A stretch of 28,993 nt of DNA. It comes from JAUILA01 sp964563925. Lineage in GTDB: Bacteria > Bacteroidota > Bacteroidia > Cytophagales > Cyclobacteriaceae. The notes below the pieces were generated by a model, which saw nothing but the letters and a program-made list of their open reading frames with translations, was not told the origin of the DNA and did not search any database. Positions 1 to 8,575 of the stretch are shown here, piece by piece; within the stretch, counting starts at the first letter, position 1, and the number at the start of each line of letters is the position of its first letter. The stretch covers positions 1 to 28,993 of the forward strand of contig CAZLZD010000054.1 of NCBI GenBank assembly GCA_964563925.1, read 5' to 3'. The position numbers were made by a program, and so were the translations under genes.

Positions 1-1
1 T

Positions 2-751
2 CTTCTGGCGCAAATGATTAAGGGAATCCTCATGAAGGGCAATCAGGAGAAGTTTGTCAACTATACGTTTTACAATTTCTCGGGATTAAAGGGACAAACG
101 AAGATCAGTCGTAAAGGACTGCATTATTATTCTTCCCGTGTTACCCTCGTCCTTTCGAGTCCAAATAAAGAATTTATTGACTATTTCCTTACCAACCTGT
201 TTGACTTTCCTAAAGTCGAACTGGGAGCGCTGGCATTGCAACCGGAAACGGTCGAACTTGAAGAGCCTGTGGAAATGGAAGATTACAGTAAGTTTATCTG
301 TATTTCCCCGCTGGTGGTATTGAATTCAAGTTTCAATGACAGTTCTGCCAAGCGTTTTATTCCGCCGGAGAATGATGTATTCTCAGACTTGTTGTATGAA
401 TCAACGATCCAGCGGATGCAGCAGACCGGTGATTATACGGAGGAGCAACTGGCCGGTTTCTATAAATTCCAGCTGATCCCCGATAAGAATTACATCGCCA
501 GGCTAACAGCCCAGCAAAAGAAGTATGCGCGTATCTATCCTGTTTTTGACCAGGATGTGAAATATGAAATACGCGGATACACGTTCCCGTTTACACTGTA
601 TGCAGCCAAAGAGGTACTGGATTTCGTATTCAACTGCGGATTAGGCCAGTTTACCCACAAGGGATTTGGTATGCTGGATGTGGCAAACAGCAATCCGAAC
701 AGCCGGGCGTTGAAATACGATTTTAATTATGCTGTAAAGGCAGATCACTGA
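2..751 (+). CDS. cas6: Cas6-like CRISPR endoribonuclease, orphan, 5' partial
   Basis: The frame is open to the left edge of the window, so the true start lies outside; the first internal ATG is at 14. The visible part resembles the Cas6 family: an FxFSxL-like segment near the left end, a central block reading KFICISPLVV that matches the usual F..lSPi.v strand, a following F..LL segment, and a C-terminal glycine-rich loop GLGQFTHKGFGML, the family signature for crRNA repeat binding. Cas6 enzymes cut CRISPR precursor RNA within the repeats. The catalytic histidine is normally N-terminal and cannot be assessed here. No other cas gene or repeat array is visible; the neighbour is a secretion gene, whose 3' end it overlaps by 7 bp. 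Fairly sure of the family, unsure of present function. Confidence 0.8.
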   Translation, partial: LLAQMIKGILMKGNQEKFVNYTFYNFSGLKGQTKISRKGLHYYSSRVTLVLSSPNKEFIDYFLTNLFDFPKVELGALALQPETVELEEPVEMEDYSKFICISPLVVLNSSFNDSSAKRFIPPENDVFSDLLYESTIQRMQQTGDYTEEQLAGFYKFQLIPDKNYIARLTAQQKKYARIYPVFDQDVKYEIRGYTFPFTLYAAKEVLDFVFNCGLGQFTHKGFGMLDVANSNPNSRALKYDFNYAVKADH

Positions 752-2019
752 AAGGAGTTCAGGGTAACCCTTGAATAGCCCATCAGGTATTCTCCGCGTT
801 CGGTAAGCGGGTCATAGTACACGAAGATTTCATATTGATTCTCGGCTTCATAATGATCGCCTTCAAAATAATTGACGGCCACTGAGTCGCTTTTCACCTC
901 GTATTTGTAATTGTACCACCCCTGCTTCAGCAGAAGAGTGCCCTGGTACATGCCGGAGGCTTCATTATAGCGCATTTGATTTGCCGGGGTGCTATTGAAG
1001 TTGTTCATGTGCCCTACCACGTACACCTGTCCGGGAATCTTTTCAGGAGCTTCAAGCCGGAAGGTGACCTCCACATAATCAGACTCAATCACGCCGTTGC
1101 CGGTATCGGTGTTTGATATGACAAAGCCACCGTTCAGGTCCTCGATCCGGCTGTAGGCTTCGGTGCCCCGGTAAGGATCTATTCCCAGCTGTACCTGCAC
1201 GGGACGTTGCTGGCGGTTGACAGTTGCCACATTCTGACCCGGGTACTGAAGAGAGCGCATATCAAAAAAACGGTATTCCGTACCTGCATAGAATGCATTT
1301 TCAAAATTAAAGAACCTGTACTCCAGTTCATTGTCAACTTCACGCACGAACGAGGGCTTGTTCAGTGAAATTGCATTATCCCATCGGCGGTTCTGCCGGA
1401 TAACCACTTTTACCTGTTCGAGCGGGTTGCGCATTTCAAGTTTGCCGTAGCCCACCATAAAATCAATCTGCTGCCTTTTTCGGTCGACCGAGGTGAGTCC
1501 GTTTAAACTGCTGATAACCCCCACATTCATTTCATTCCCATAAATCATGATCCGGTGACTCAGGATGATGTCAGACTCATCATCCCCCCGATAGGCTACC
1601 AGGAGATAATTCCCGGGACGCTTAACGCGGGGAAGCCTGAAGGTATAATGCACATAGCTCAGCTTCACATCCACTGAGAACTCGTATTGGCGAATATTAA
1701 ACTCATTGTAATCAAAGAGATAATCCAGGGTCCGCAAATCACTTTGCGTCCAGTCGGCGTTACAGGCAATCAGCTTTACCCTGTAATCCTCTGCATCCTG
1801 CACAAGGTCATCGAATTCCAGGACCAGGTCCTGCGCGGTAAACGAGGTGACCGCCGGCCGGAGATGAACAGGGCCGCGGTCCCCGTCCGGGTAGACGATC
1901 ACGGTGCGAATTTCCGCTTCGTAGGTGGCGTTTTGGAATACGAGAACTTTCCGGTCCTGGCCGGTAAAGCCCATAATCATTGCAAGAATATAACTGCAGA
2001 AAGTGATCATTGATGTCAT
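745..2019 (-). CDS. Type IX secretion system plug protein (DUF5103)
   Basis: The 424-residue protein matches the DUF5103 family of Bacteroidota. One member is the periplasmic plug that closes the SprA translocon of the type IX secretion system. Visible features: an N-terminal hydrophobic signal segment, a beta-rich N-terminal domain with phrases typical of the family (CNADW, YNEF, YRFFDMR), and a C-terminal immunoglobulin-like domain with VVGHMNNF resembling a carbohydrate-binding/E-set fold. The frame is open to 2094, but I prefer the ATG at 2017-2019 because the hydrophobic segment follows at once and the extra 25 residues look like untranslated leader. An ATG at 2008-2010 is also possible. 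It is divergent from the sigma factor gene. Other T9SS genes are not in the window, as is usual because they are scattered. Confidence 0.85.
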   Translation of the reverse strand: MTSMITFCSYILAMIMGFTGQDRKVLVFQNATYEAEIRTVIVYPDGDRGPVHLRPAVTSFTAQDLVLEFDDLVQDAEDYRVKLIACNADWTQSDLRTLDYLFDYNEFNIRQYEFSVDVKLSYVHYTFRLPRVKRPGNYLLVAYRGDDESDIILSHRIMIYGNEMNVGVISSLNGLTSVDRKRQQIDFMVGYGKLEMRNPLEQVKVVIRQNRRWDNAISLNKPSFVREVDNELEYRFFNFENAFYAGTEYRFFDMRSLQYPGQNVATVNRQQRPVQVQLGIDPYRGTEAYSRIEDLNGGFVISNTDTGNGVIESDYVEVTFRLEAPEKIPGQVYVVGHMNNFNSTPANQMRYNEASGMYQGTLLLKQGWYNYKYEVKSDSVAVNYFEGDHYEAENQYEIFVYYDPLTERGEYLMGYSRVTLNSFQ

Positions 2020-2136
2020 AATGCCGGGGGTACAATTTTCGGGCCTGTTTGAAGAATCATATTCAGACTCCGATAAAATTCGATAACTTTCCAACCAATT
2101 TCAAGAAACCAGCGTCTAAGAAATATCAGGGCCTGT

Positions 2137-2688
2137 ATGAACGACGACAATTCTTTATGTAAAGGATGCATTGAAGGCGACAGGAAAGCGCAACGAAAGC
2201 TCTATGAGCGTTATTCTGAGCGTCTTTTTGCCGTGTCAATGCGTTATTGCCGCTCCGACCTTGAGGCGGAAGACGTTCTGCAGGAATCCTTCATCAAAAT
2301 TTTCAACAAAATTGAGAGTTTTCGGGGCGATTCATCCCTTTACTACTGGATGAAACGCGTCGTGGTTCATACTGCCCTCAACCATCAGCGAAGCAAACTG
2401 TACGCGTTCCCAATGGTGGACGTGGAGAATGTACCTATGTCGATGGATGAATCCATGTCACTGGCTTCGTTCAGGCTTCAGGAGCTCATGAAAATGATCA
2501 GAAATCTGCCACCTGGCTGTTCGGTTATCTTTAACCTGTATGCCATTGAAGGGTACACCCACAAAGAAATAGCAGAAATGCTGGAAATAAGCGAAGGGAC
2601 CTCAAAGTCACAATATTCACGTGCACGGGGCCTCCTTCAGAATATGATTGAAAAAGAAAACAGAGTTTCATATGGAACAGGCCGATAG
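2137..2688 (+). CDS. ECF-type RNA polymerase sigma factor
   Basis: A 183-residue sigma-70 family protein of extracytoplasmic-function size. Region 2 spans about residues 22-85, with the core-binding and -10 recognition phrase DLEAEDVLQESFIKIF and the following W-rich helix. Region 4 spans about 118-172, with the helix-turn-helix GYTHKEIAEMLEISEGTSKSQ. There is no region 1 or 3. It directs RNA polymerase to a small regulon, probably in response to an envelope signal. The next gene overlaps its 3' end by 17 bp and encodes an anti-sigma-like membrane protein, so the pair is translationally coupled and probably functions together. The target genes cannot be read from this window. Confidence 0.93.
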   Translation: MNDDNSLCKGCIEGDRKAQRKLYERYSERLFAVSMRYCRSDLEAEDVLQESFIKIFNKIESFRGDSSLYYWMKRVVVHTALNHQRSKLYAFPMVDVENVPMSMDESMSLASFRLQELMKMIRNLPPGCSVIFNLYAIEGYTHKEIAEMLEISEGTSKSQYSRARGLLQNMIEKENRVSYGTGR

Positions 2689-3964
2689 AACACATTTTGA
2701 GCAGGAGTGGAGGGATGCTTTCGAGGATGCCCGTATGACACCTCCAGCCCATGTCTGGAATGGCATCGAGAAATCCATGCACGGCAGCTCCGGCAATCGT
2801 AAGCGATTATTCCTGATTCAGCTTGCCATGGCTGCCTCAGTCCTGTTTGCCATGTCAATAGGAGCAGCAGGGGTTTACCAGCTGTTTATGAGCGAAGCTT
2901 CCCGGGAAATTCCCGTAATGGCAGATTCGACCGGCAACGGTTCAGATAAATCTGCAGAATCCCAGCAGGAGGCCACCCTTGAAAAGGATAGCAAAACCAC
3001 GGACTCAGGAGACCAACTTACTTATATGCCGGAAACAGCAGTTACTTCGGAAAGTGAAAATTCCGGGAAGGAGAAATCAGGTCCTGTAATCACTGCTGAT
3101 CGTGAGATGGATGCTGATGCCTTGGCAGAACGTTTCGTGGAAGGTTCTGTTTCAAGTTCCTTCGATCTTGATAAGCTGGATCCGTTTGAATCAGGACTGG
3201 CATATGATGCTGCCCTGCTGCAACGGGTACCGCAGGGTGTTCCTTACTCGATCACACCACGCAGAAAGAATAACCGGGCGAGCAGCTGGGCGGCACTGGG
3301 TGTATCCACCGGAAATTTCACCAGCGGATCCGGAGCGAGTGACTCCTACATGCTGGGGGCATCGCTGGAAGATGCCAACGCTGTGAGGGTAGGTCGCGTC
3401 TCCGAAGAATCCACAGGATCCGTTTTCCAGGTGGAAATGAATTTTGGAAAACGAATAGCAAGACGTTGGATAGTGCAGGGAGGGGTTGGATACCTGGAGC
3501 GCAATTCGGACGGTATGTCCAACATCATCTCCGCCAGGGGAACGGCGGTTTCCGGGCTGGCTTCTGAACAATTTGCCCAGGCCGTGGTATCCGAGCCGTA
3601 TCGCATAGAGAATTCTCTTCAGGTAGTTACCGTGCCGGTTCAGGTAGGGTACATACTGGTGGATAGGAAAGTGGGAGTGCGTCTGCTTACGGGCATAGCC
3701 AACGAAATGATGCTTCAGTATAAGGTGGAAGATGTCGACGGAAACCTCGGCAGCCAGTCCTATAAGCCCGGAGACAGTGAAGAATATAATTCCTATGGAA
3801 TGAGTGCCCTGGTGAGCACTGAAGTCAGTTATACGGTCGCCGACCGTTACCAGATGGCCCTGCAACCCAGGATGCGGCAGTCCATTCTCCCGTTAAAGGA
3901 AACAGATGAATCCCTTCCAAGAACCATGGAGCTGGGTTTCGCCGTCCGGTATCTATTTCAATAG
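2672..3964 (+). CDS. Anti-sigma-like membrane protein with C-terminal outer-membrane-barrel-like domain
   Basis: The frame begins at a TTG at 2648, but the ATG at 2672 gives a 430-residue protein with a conventional start. Residues 1-44 form a charged cytoplasmic-type segment with W13, F17 and the phrase TPPAHVW, a pattern common in Bacteroidota proteins paired with ECF sigma factors. One hydrophobic helix follows at about 46-70, then a low-complexity Ser/Glu/Asp-rich linker to about 170. From about 200 there are alternating beta strands resembling a small outer-membrane barrel, ending FAVRYLFQ. I infer that the N-terminus binds the sigma factor encoded just upstream and that the barrel-like domain senses or contacts the envelope. 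How one chain could sit in both membranes is unclear. The C-terminal part may simply be a periplasmic beta domain. Confidence 0.75.
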   Translation: MEQADRTHFEQEWRDAFEDARMTPPAHVWNGIEKSMHGSSGNRKRLFLIQLAMAASVLFAMSIGAAGVYQLFMSEASREIPVMADSTGNGSDKSAESQQEATLEKDSKTTDSGDQLTYMPETAVTSESENSGKEKSGPVITADREMDADALAERFVEGSVSSSFDLDKLDPFESGLAYDAALLQRVPQGVPYSITPRRKNNRASSWAALGVSTGNFTSGSGASDSYMLGASLEDANAVRVGRVSEESTGSVFQVEMNFGKRIARRWIVQGGVGYLERNSDGMSNIISARGTAVSGLASEQFAQAVVSEPYRIENSLQVVTVPVQVGYILVDRKVGVRLLTGIANEMMLQYKVEDVDGNLGSQSYKPGDSEEYNSYGMSALVSTEVSYTVADRYQMALQPRMRQSILPLKETDESLPRTMELGFAVRYLFQ

Positions 3965-3990
3965 GCACTAAACAATATCCGGGAAATTCT

Positions 3991-3998
3991 TATCTTTT
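3991..3998 (+). promoter_or_regulatory. Candidate Bacteroidota -7 element before the amidohydrolase
   Basis: TATCTTTT matches the TAnnTTTG consensus of the Bacteroidota housekeeping sigma factor in all but the last base. It ends 16 bp before the ATG at 4015. I see no convincing TTTG-type -33 element, so the support is weak. Confidence 0.3.
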
Positions 3999-4014
3999 CA
4001 GTTAAATCTGATCG

Positions 4015-5406
4015 ATGAGAATTTTCCGTTTTTTCCTTTGGGCACTTGTTGCAGGACTAATTTCTTCCTGCGGATCACAGCATGAGACTCAGGAGTTTGA
4101 CCTGCTCATAACCAATGCCATCATTGTCGATGTCTTTTCCGGGGATACCATCCCTTCTCAACTGCTTGGTATTACCGATGAGGTGATCCGGATCGTGGAT
4201 TCACAGGAAAATGCCCATTTGTACACAGGCAAAAATGTGCTCGATGCCGCCGGACTTTACCTCATGCCCGGCTTGTGGGACATGCATGTCCATTTCCGGG
4301 GTGGAGATTCACTGATAACCGAAAACCAGGCGTTACTTCCTCTTTTTCTACAGTACGGGATTACCAGTGTCCGTGATGCAGGGGGTGATATGACACCCTC
4401 CGTGCTGGACTGGCGCAACCGGATAAAGATGGGCTCGCTGAACGGGCCCACCATATTCACCTCCGGGCCCAAGCTTGATGGTCCGCGTGAATCCTGGCCG
4501 GGCTCCATCCCGCTTGATTCAGTTTCACAAGTCAGTGCAGCCATCGATTCCCTGGAGGCTCTCGGTGCGGATTATGTGAAAACATATGCGGGAAGTCTTA
4601 CTGCGGATGTTTATTACGAAATTATCAGGGAATCACAAGCCCGGGATCTGCCCGTAACGGGTCATATGCCGTTTTCTGCCTCGATATACAGGGCGATTGC
4701 ATTCGGACTCGACGGAACGGAACATATGTACTGGGTTATGAAAGGTGCGGCAGCGAATGAGGACAGCCTCTCTCAGCTTCCGGTTGGTATGGTAACCCGT
4801 TCCCTTGTACCATCATTCGATGCACGAAAAGCCGATTCGCTGTATCGTATCATGGCCCGGAATAAAGTGACGGTTACACCTACCCTGCACATTACAAATA
4901 CCCTTGGCGGCCTGGTTGAGACAGATCATTCCGGAGACACCCTGTTAAACAGGATGGGTGCCGGAATCAGGGAAACCTATAAACGGCGCATTGAAGGAGC
5001 CGAACGTGCCGGTGAAGAAGGAGCCAGGCAGCGTAAAGCATTGCTGCAGCTTGGTATGGACATGATTGTTCCGATGTATAAGGCTGGCGTCCCGCTGCTT
5101 GCCGGGTCTGATTCCGGGCCCTACAACTCCTTTGTTTACCCCGGGTCAAGTTTACATGGGGAGCTCATGTTGATGGTGGAGGCAGGCCTTACCGCCCGCG
5201 AAGCTATTGAAGCATCGGTGATAAACGGACCTGCTTTTTTCGGACAGCAGAAGTATTATGGCAGCCTGGAGGCAGGGAAATTTGCAGACATCCTCATTCT
5301 TCGGGCAAACCCGATGCGGGATATCCGGAATCTGAGGGCGATAGAAATGGTCTTGCACAAAGGAAAATTATATTCCAGGGATTCGCTCGACGCGCTTACA
5401 CCCTGA
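4015..5406 (+). CDS. Amidohydrolase-family lipoprotein (imidazolonepropionase-like)
   Basis: A 463-residue metal-dependent hydrolase of the amidohydrolase superfamily. A hydrophobic signal ending LISSC puts a lipobox cysteine at residue 19, so it is probably anchored in the envelope. The metal-site residues are all present: HxH at 91 and 93 (DMHVH), Lys189 in YVKTY (the usual carbamylated bridging lysine), His217 in TGHMPF, His237 in TEHM, and Asp366 in GSDSG. The C-terminal LEAGKFADILIL is the usual return strand of the small beta domain. The family cleaves amide, lactam or ester bonds in cyclic or peptide substrates; the substrate here cannot be named. Its stop is 1 bp from the stop of the convergent ABC-F gene. 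Confidence 0.88.
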   Translation: MRIFRFFLWALVAGLISSCGSQHETQEFDLLITNAIIVDVFSGDTIPSQLLGITDEVIRIVDSQENAHLYTGKNVLDAAGLYLMPGLWDMHVHFRGGDSLITENQALLPLFLQYGITSVRDAGGDMTPSVLDWRNRIKMGSLNGPTIFTSGPKLDGPRESWPGSIPLDSVSQVSAAIDSLEALGADYVKTYAGSLTADVYYEIIRESQARDLPVTGHMPFSASIYRAIAFGLDGTEHMYWVMKGAAANEDSLSQLPVGMVTRSLVPSFDARKADSLYRIMARNKVTVTPTLHITNTLGGLVETDHSGDTLLNRMGAGIRETYKRRIEGAERAGEEGARQRKALLQLGMDMIVPMYKAGVPLLAGSDSGPYNSFVYPGSSLHGELMLMVEAGLTAREAIEASVINGPAFFGQQKYYGSLEAGKFADILILRANPMRDIRNLRAIEMVLHKGKLYSRDSLDALTP

Positions 5407-5407
5407 C

Positions 5408-7318
5408 CTAACCTTCCTTCAATTCCGCAATTTCTGCGGTCAGGGCCTCCCATTCCCGGGTCAGTTTATCAATTTTATCTGACACTTTTTCATAATCCTG
5501 GTTCACGCTGAACAGCTTATCGGGGTCGCCAAAAACAGCCGGGTCCGCCATGTGTTTTTCAAGCGACTCTTTCTCCATTTCAAGCTCAAGAATTTCTGAT
5601 TCCAGTCCGTCCAGTTTTGACTGGGCTTTTTTAAGCCTGGCTTCCTCTTCCGGAATGCGCTCTCTGTGCGATACCTGTGGCTTTTTCTCCCTGGTCACGG
5701 GGGCTTCTTCTTCCTTAGGCGGGAGAATATTTGTTCTCCAGTAGAGGAATTCCTTGTACGTGCCAGGGTATTCCTTGATCTCATGGTCCTCGATATACCA
5801 GATCTTATTGGCTACTTCGGCAATAAAATGACGGTTGTGCGAAACCGTTACAAATGTGCCTTCGTATTGCTGCAAAGCCTGGATCAGGATATTCTCCGAG
5901 ATGAAGTCAAGGTGATTGGTCGGTTCATCGAGCAGCAGGAAATTAGCTTCGGAAATTAGTGTTTTTGCCAGCGCAACCCGAGATTTCTCGCCCCCCGACA
6001 ATACCTTGATCTTTTTGAATACGTCATCGTCGCTGAACAGGAAGCAGCCCAGGATTTGCCGCAGTTCCAGTTCGGTCTTGCCTGATCCGGCCTGCTTAAG
6101 CTCTTCGAGGATCTCGTTATCAACCTTCAGGGCTTCCAGCTGATGCTGCGCATAAAAACCCTGTATCACGTTGTATCCTTCTTCCCTGTTTCCCCGGACC
6201 GTCTCATTCCCTGATATGATCCTGAGGAGGGTCGACTTTCCTTTTCCATTGGCGCCGATCAGGGCAATTTTATCGCCACGTTCAATATGGGCAGAGGTAT
6301 TCTCAAGAATCTTGAGATCGCCGTACGACTTGCTGATATTCTCCAGCCGGATTACGTGACGACCGGATTTCTGCTTGAATTTAAACCTGAAATTGACCGC
6401 AGCGTTCTCATCGATGACATCCTCGACCCGGTCCATCCGCTCCAGCTGTTTCACCCGTGATTGTACCTGCCGCGCTTTGGTCGCCTTGGCCCGGAAACGC
6501 TCAATAAAACGTTCAGTCTGCTTGATCTTCTGCTGCTGGTTTTCGTACGCATTTTTCTGGATTTCCTCCCGTTGCTCCTTCTCCTCCAGGTAATGATCGT
6601 AATTTCCTTCGTAAGGGATGAGTTGGAGCTGAGTTACCTCCACAATTCGCTGCACGGTATTATTCAGGAACTGTCGATCATGCGAAACAATGATTACTGC
6701 GCCTTCATAGGTGCGCAGGTAATTCTCCACCCATTCGATGGACGGAAGGTCAAGGTGGTTGGTTGGTTCGTCCAGCATGAGCAGGTTGGGTTGCTCAAGG
6801 AGCAGCTTGGCCAGCATAACACGCATTCGCCAGCCTCCGGAAAATTCGCGAAGCGGACGATGAAGATCGCGCGTGTTGAAGCCAATCCCTTCCAGTATCT
6901 CTTCGGCTTTTGCCTGCATGGAATATCCTTCAAGCCGTTCAAATTTTTCCTGGAGACGGGTAAGTTTCTCCACCAGCTTATCCGAATAGTCAGTTTCCAG
7001 TTTCTTTAAGATAACCTCGATCTTTTTCTGCGTATCCACGGCCTCGGAGAATGCTTCCATGGCCACCGACAATATGCTGTCGTCGGTAAGGTACGACAAA
7101 AGGTCCTGGTTGAGGAAACCGACCGTACACTCGTTGCTTTTACTGATTTCGCCGCTGTCGGGCACCATGTCGCCGTTGATAAGGCGGAGCAGCGTAGACT
7201 TGCCTTTTCCGTTCAGTCCGATCAGACCAATCTTATCTTTAGGACGGATATGGAGGGAGGCATCTTCATAAAGTGCACGCCCTCCCACATAGTAGGACAG
7301 GTTATTGATTGACAGCAT
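5408..7318 (-). CDS. ABC-F family ATPase (translation factor type)
   Basis: A 636-residue soluble protein with two ABC ATPase domains and no membrane segment. Domain 1 has Walker A GLNGKGKST (34-42), signature FSGGW (about 159-163) and Walker B LLMLDEPTNHLD (179-190). Domain 2 has Walker A GANGKGKST (355-363), signature SGGEKSRVALAK (441-452) and Walker B LLLDEPTNHLD (461-471). Between them lies the long charged ABC-F linker (about 235-305). The C-terminus (about 560-636) is a predicted coiled coil, as in Uup. ABC-F proteins act on the ribosome, for example at the tRNA exit site or to relieve stalling; some give antibiotic resistance, but nothing here points to that. A perfect TAnnTTTG element sits directly before the start codon. 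Confidence 0.95.
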   Translation of the reverse strand: MLSINNLSYYVGGRALYEDASLHIRPKDKIGLIGLNGKGKSTLLRLINGDMVPDSGEISKSNECTVGFLNQDLLSYLTDDSILSVAMEAFSEAVDTQKKIEVILKKLETDYSDKLVEKLTRLQEKFERLEGYSMQAKAEEILEGIGFNTRDLHRPLREFSGGWRMRVMLAKLLLEQPNLLMLDEPTNHLDLPSIEWVENYLRTYEGAVIIVSHDRQFLNNTVQRIVEVTQLQLIPYEGNYDHYLEEKEQREEIQKNAYENQQQKIKQTERFIERFRAKATKARQVQSRVKQLERMDRVEDVIDENAAVNFRFKFKQKSGRHVIRLENISKSYGDLKILENTSAHIERGDKIALIGANGKGKSTLLRIISGNETVRGNREEGYNVIQGFYAQHQLEALKVDNEILEELKQAGSGKTELELRQILGCFLFSDDDVFKKIKVLSGGEKSRVALAKTLISEANFLLLDEPTNHLDFISENILIQALQQYEGTFVTVSHNRHFIAEVANKIWYIEDHEIKEYPGTYKEFLYWRTNILPPKEEEAPVTREKKPQVSHRERIPEEEARLKKAQSKLDGLESEILELEMEKESLEKHMADPAVFGDPDKLFSVNQDYEKVSDKIDKLTREWEALTAEIAELKEG

Positions 7319-7322
7319 GGCG

Positions 7323-7353
7323 CAAAGGTACGCGTTTCATTGAAGCTGTAAAA
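7323..7353 (-). promoter_or_regulatory. Candidate promoter of the ABC-F gene, nearly leaderless
   Basis: On the minus strand TACCTTTG (7330-7323) is a perfect match to the Bacteroidota -7 consensus TAnnTTTG. A TTTT tetramer (7353-7350) lies 19 bp upstream, one base from the -33 consensus TTTG. Only 4 bp separate the -7 element from the ATG at 7318, so transcription would begin at or next to the start codon. Confidence 0.55.
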
Positions 7354-7383
7354 CTGGTGCGGAGATTCGGACAAAATTCCCTA

Positions 7384-7412
7384 TTGACAAACCGCCAAAA
7401 ACTGTAACTTTA
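7384..7412 (+). promoter_or_regulatory. Candidate promoter of the PQQ-type lipoprotein gene, nearly leaderless
   Basis: TTG at 7384-7386 and TAACTTTA at 7405-7412 are spaced by 18 bp, close to the Bacteroidota TTTG-N19-TAnnTTTG arrangement, with one mismatch in the -7 box. Only 5 bp lie between the box and the ATG at 7418. Confidence 0.5.
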
Positions 7413-7417
7413 AGCTT

Positions 7418-8575
7418 ATGAAGATATTGAATGCCTTACTTGCCGTTGGTTTCCTGTTCATTCTGTCCTGCCAGGACAATGCCGGAAATGACGCCGCCAT
7501 CGATTATTCAGGGAATCCTGCAGCCATGGATTCCCTCAGGAGCATGATTAATCTGCCCGCGGGTTTTACGGTATCTGTATATGCTGAAGTAAATAATGCC
7601 CGTTCGCTGGCATTAAGTCCGTCCGGGACCCTCTACGTAGGTAACCGTAACGGGGACAAGGTATATGCGGTTCGTGATACCGACGGTGATTTTATGGCGG
7701 ATGAAACCTATGTAATTGACACCGGGCTTAACACACCCAATGGGGTGGCATTCAGGGACGGTGACCTTTATGTAGCTGAAATTAACCGGATACTTCGGTA
7801 CGCCGATGTGGAATCTGACCTGGGCAACCCGCCGGATTATGAGGTGATTTATGACGAATACCCGACAGAAAGGCATCACGGATGGAAATATATTGCGTTC
7901 GGGCCGGATGGCTTGCTGTACGTGCCGGTTGGTGCGCCGTGTAATATCTGTTTGTCTGAGGACGAAGTCTTTGCATCGATCACCCGCCTGGATGTATCAG
8001 GGGGAGGCGAACCCGAGGTATACGCACACGGTGTACGGAATACAGTCGGCTTTGACTGGGACCCGGAGACCGGGGATCTCTGGTTTACCGATAACGGACG
8101 GGATATGCTCGGAGACAGTATCCCTCCCTGCGAACTCAATCATGCCACCGAAGCCGGTCAGCATTTCGGATACCCGTTCTGTCATGGCGGATTTGTCAGC
8201 GACCCCGAGTTTGGTGATCAGCGGGATTGTGATGAATTCCGGGATCCTGCCTATGGGTTTGCGGCCCATACCGCGCCCCTGGGGATGACTTTCTATACGG
8301 GATCAATGTATCCGGCAGATTACCAGGGCGATATTTTTGTGGCCCAGCATGGCTCCTGGAATCGCAGTAATAAGATCGGTTATCGTGTGATGCGTGTGTC
8401 ACTGGAGAATGGTGAAGTGCAGGATGTTTCCGTTTTTGCCGATGGCTGGCTGAATGAGGAAGCCCAGACGTCTTGGGGGCGTCCGGTAGATGTTCTGCAG
8501 ATGCCCGACGGCTCACTGCTCGTTTCGGACGACCAGGCAGGGCTTGTATACCGGATCAGTTATTCAGGAACCTGA
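7418..8575 (+). CDS. Lipoprotein PQQ-dependent dehydrogenase-like beta-propeller (sorbosone dehydrogenase family)
   Basis: A 385-residue protein with a lipoprotein signal (FILSC, lipid-bearing Cys18) followed by a six-bladed propeller of the soluble glucose/sorbosone dehydrogenase type. Landmarks are HHGWKYIAFGPDG (153-165, the blade bearing the presumed catalytic histidine), GAPCNIC (172-178), HGVRNTVGFDW (204-214), GDLWFTDNGRD (219-229) and ELNHATEAGQHFGYP (239-253). Family members oxidise sugars or aldehydes with pyrroloquinoline quinone, but many environmental homologues are uncharacterised, so the substrate and even PQQ use are inferred. It stands alone in its orientation, divergent from the ABC-F gene, and overlaps the 3' end of the photolyase gene by 12 bp. 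CNIC lacks the trailing histidine, so it is not a haem site. Confidence 0.82.
   Translation: MKILNALLAVGFLFILSCQDNAGNDAAIDYSGNPAAMDSLRSMINLPAGFTVSVYAEVNNARSLALSPSGTLYVGNRNGDKVYAVRDTDGDFMADETYVIDTGLNTPNGVAFRDGDLYVAEINRILRYADVESDLGNPPDYEVIYDEYPTERHHGWKYIAFGPDGLLYVPVGAPCNICLSEDEVFASITRLDVSGGGEPEVYAHGVRNTVGFDWDPETGDLWFTDNGRDMLGDSIPPCELNHATEAGQHFGYPFCHGGFVSDPEFGDQRDCDEFRDPAYGFAAHTAPLGMTFYTGSMYPADYQGDIFVAQHGSWNRSNKIGYRVMRVSLENGEVQDVSVFADGWLNEEAQTSWGRPVDVLQMPDGSLLVSDDQAGLVYRISYSGT

Noticed and set aside
2648..2671. TTG start for the anti-sigma-like protein
   Set aside because: An in-frame ATG at 2672 is closer to the usual start of the family and gives a normal short overlap with the sigma gene.
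3191..3865. 224-residue minus-strand frame
   Set aside because: It is a shadow of the barrel protein gene: biased composition and no recognisable domain or start context.
6461..7009. 182-residue plus-strand frame
   Set aside because: It is antisense to the first ATPase domain of the ABC-F gene, whose motifs are complete.
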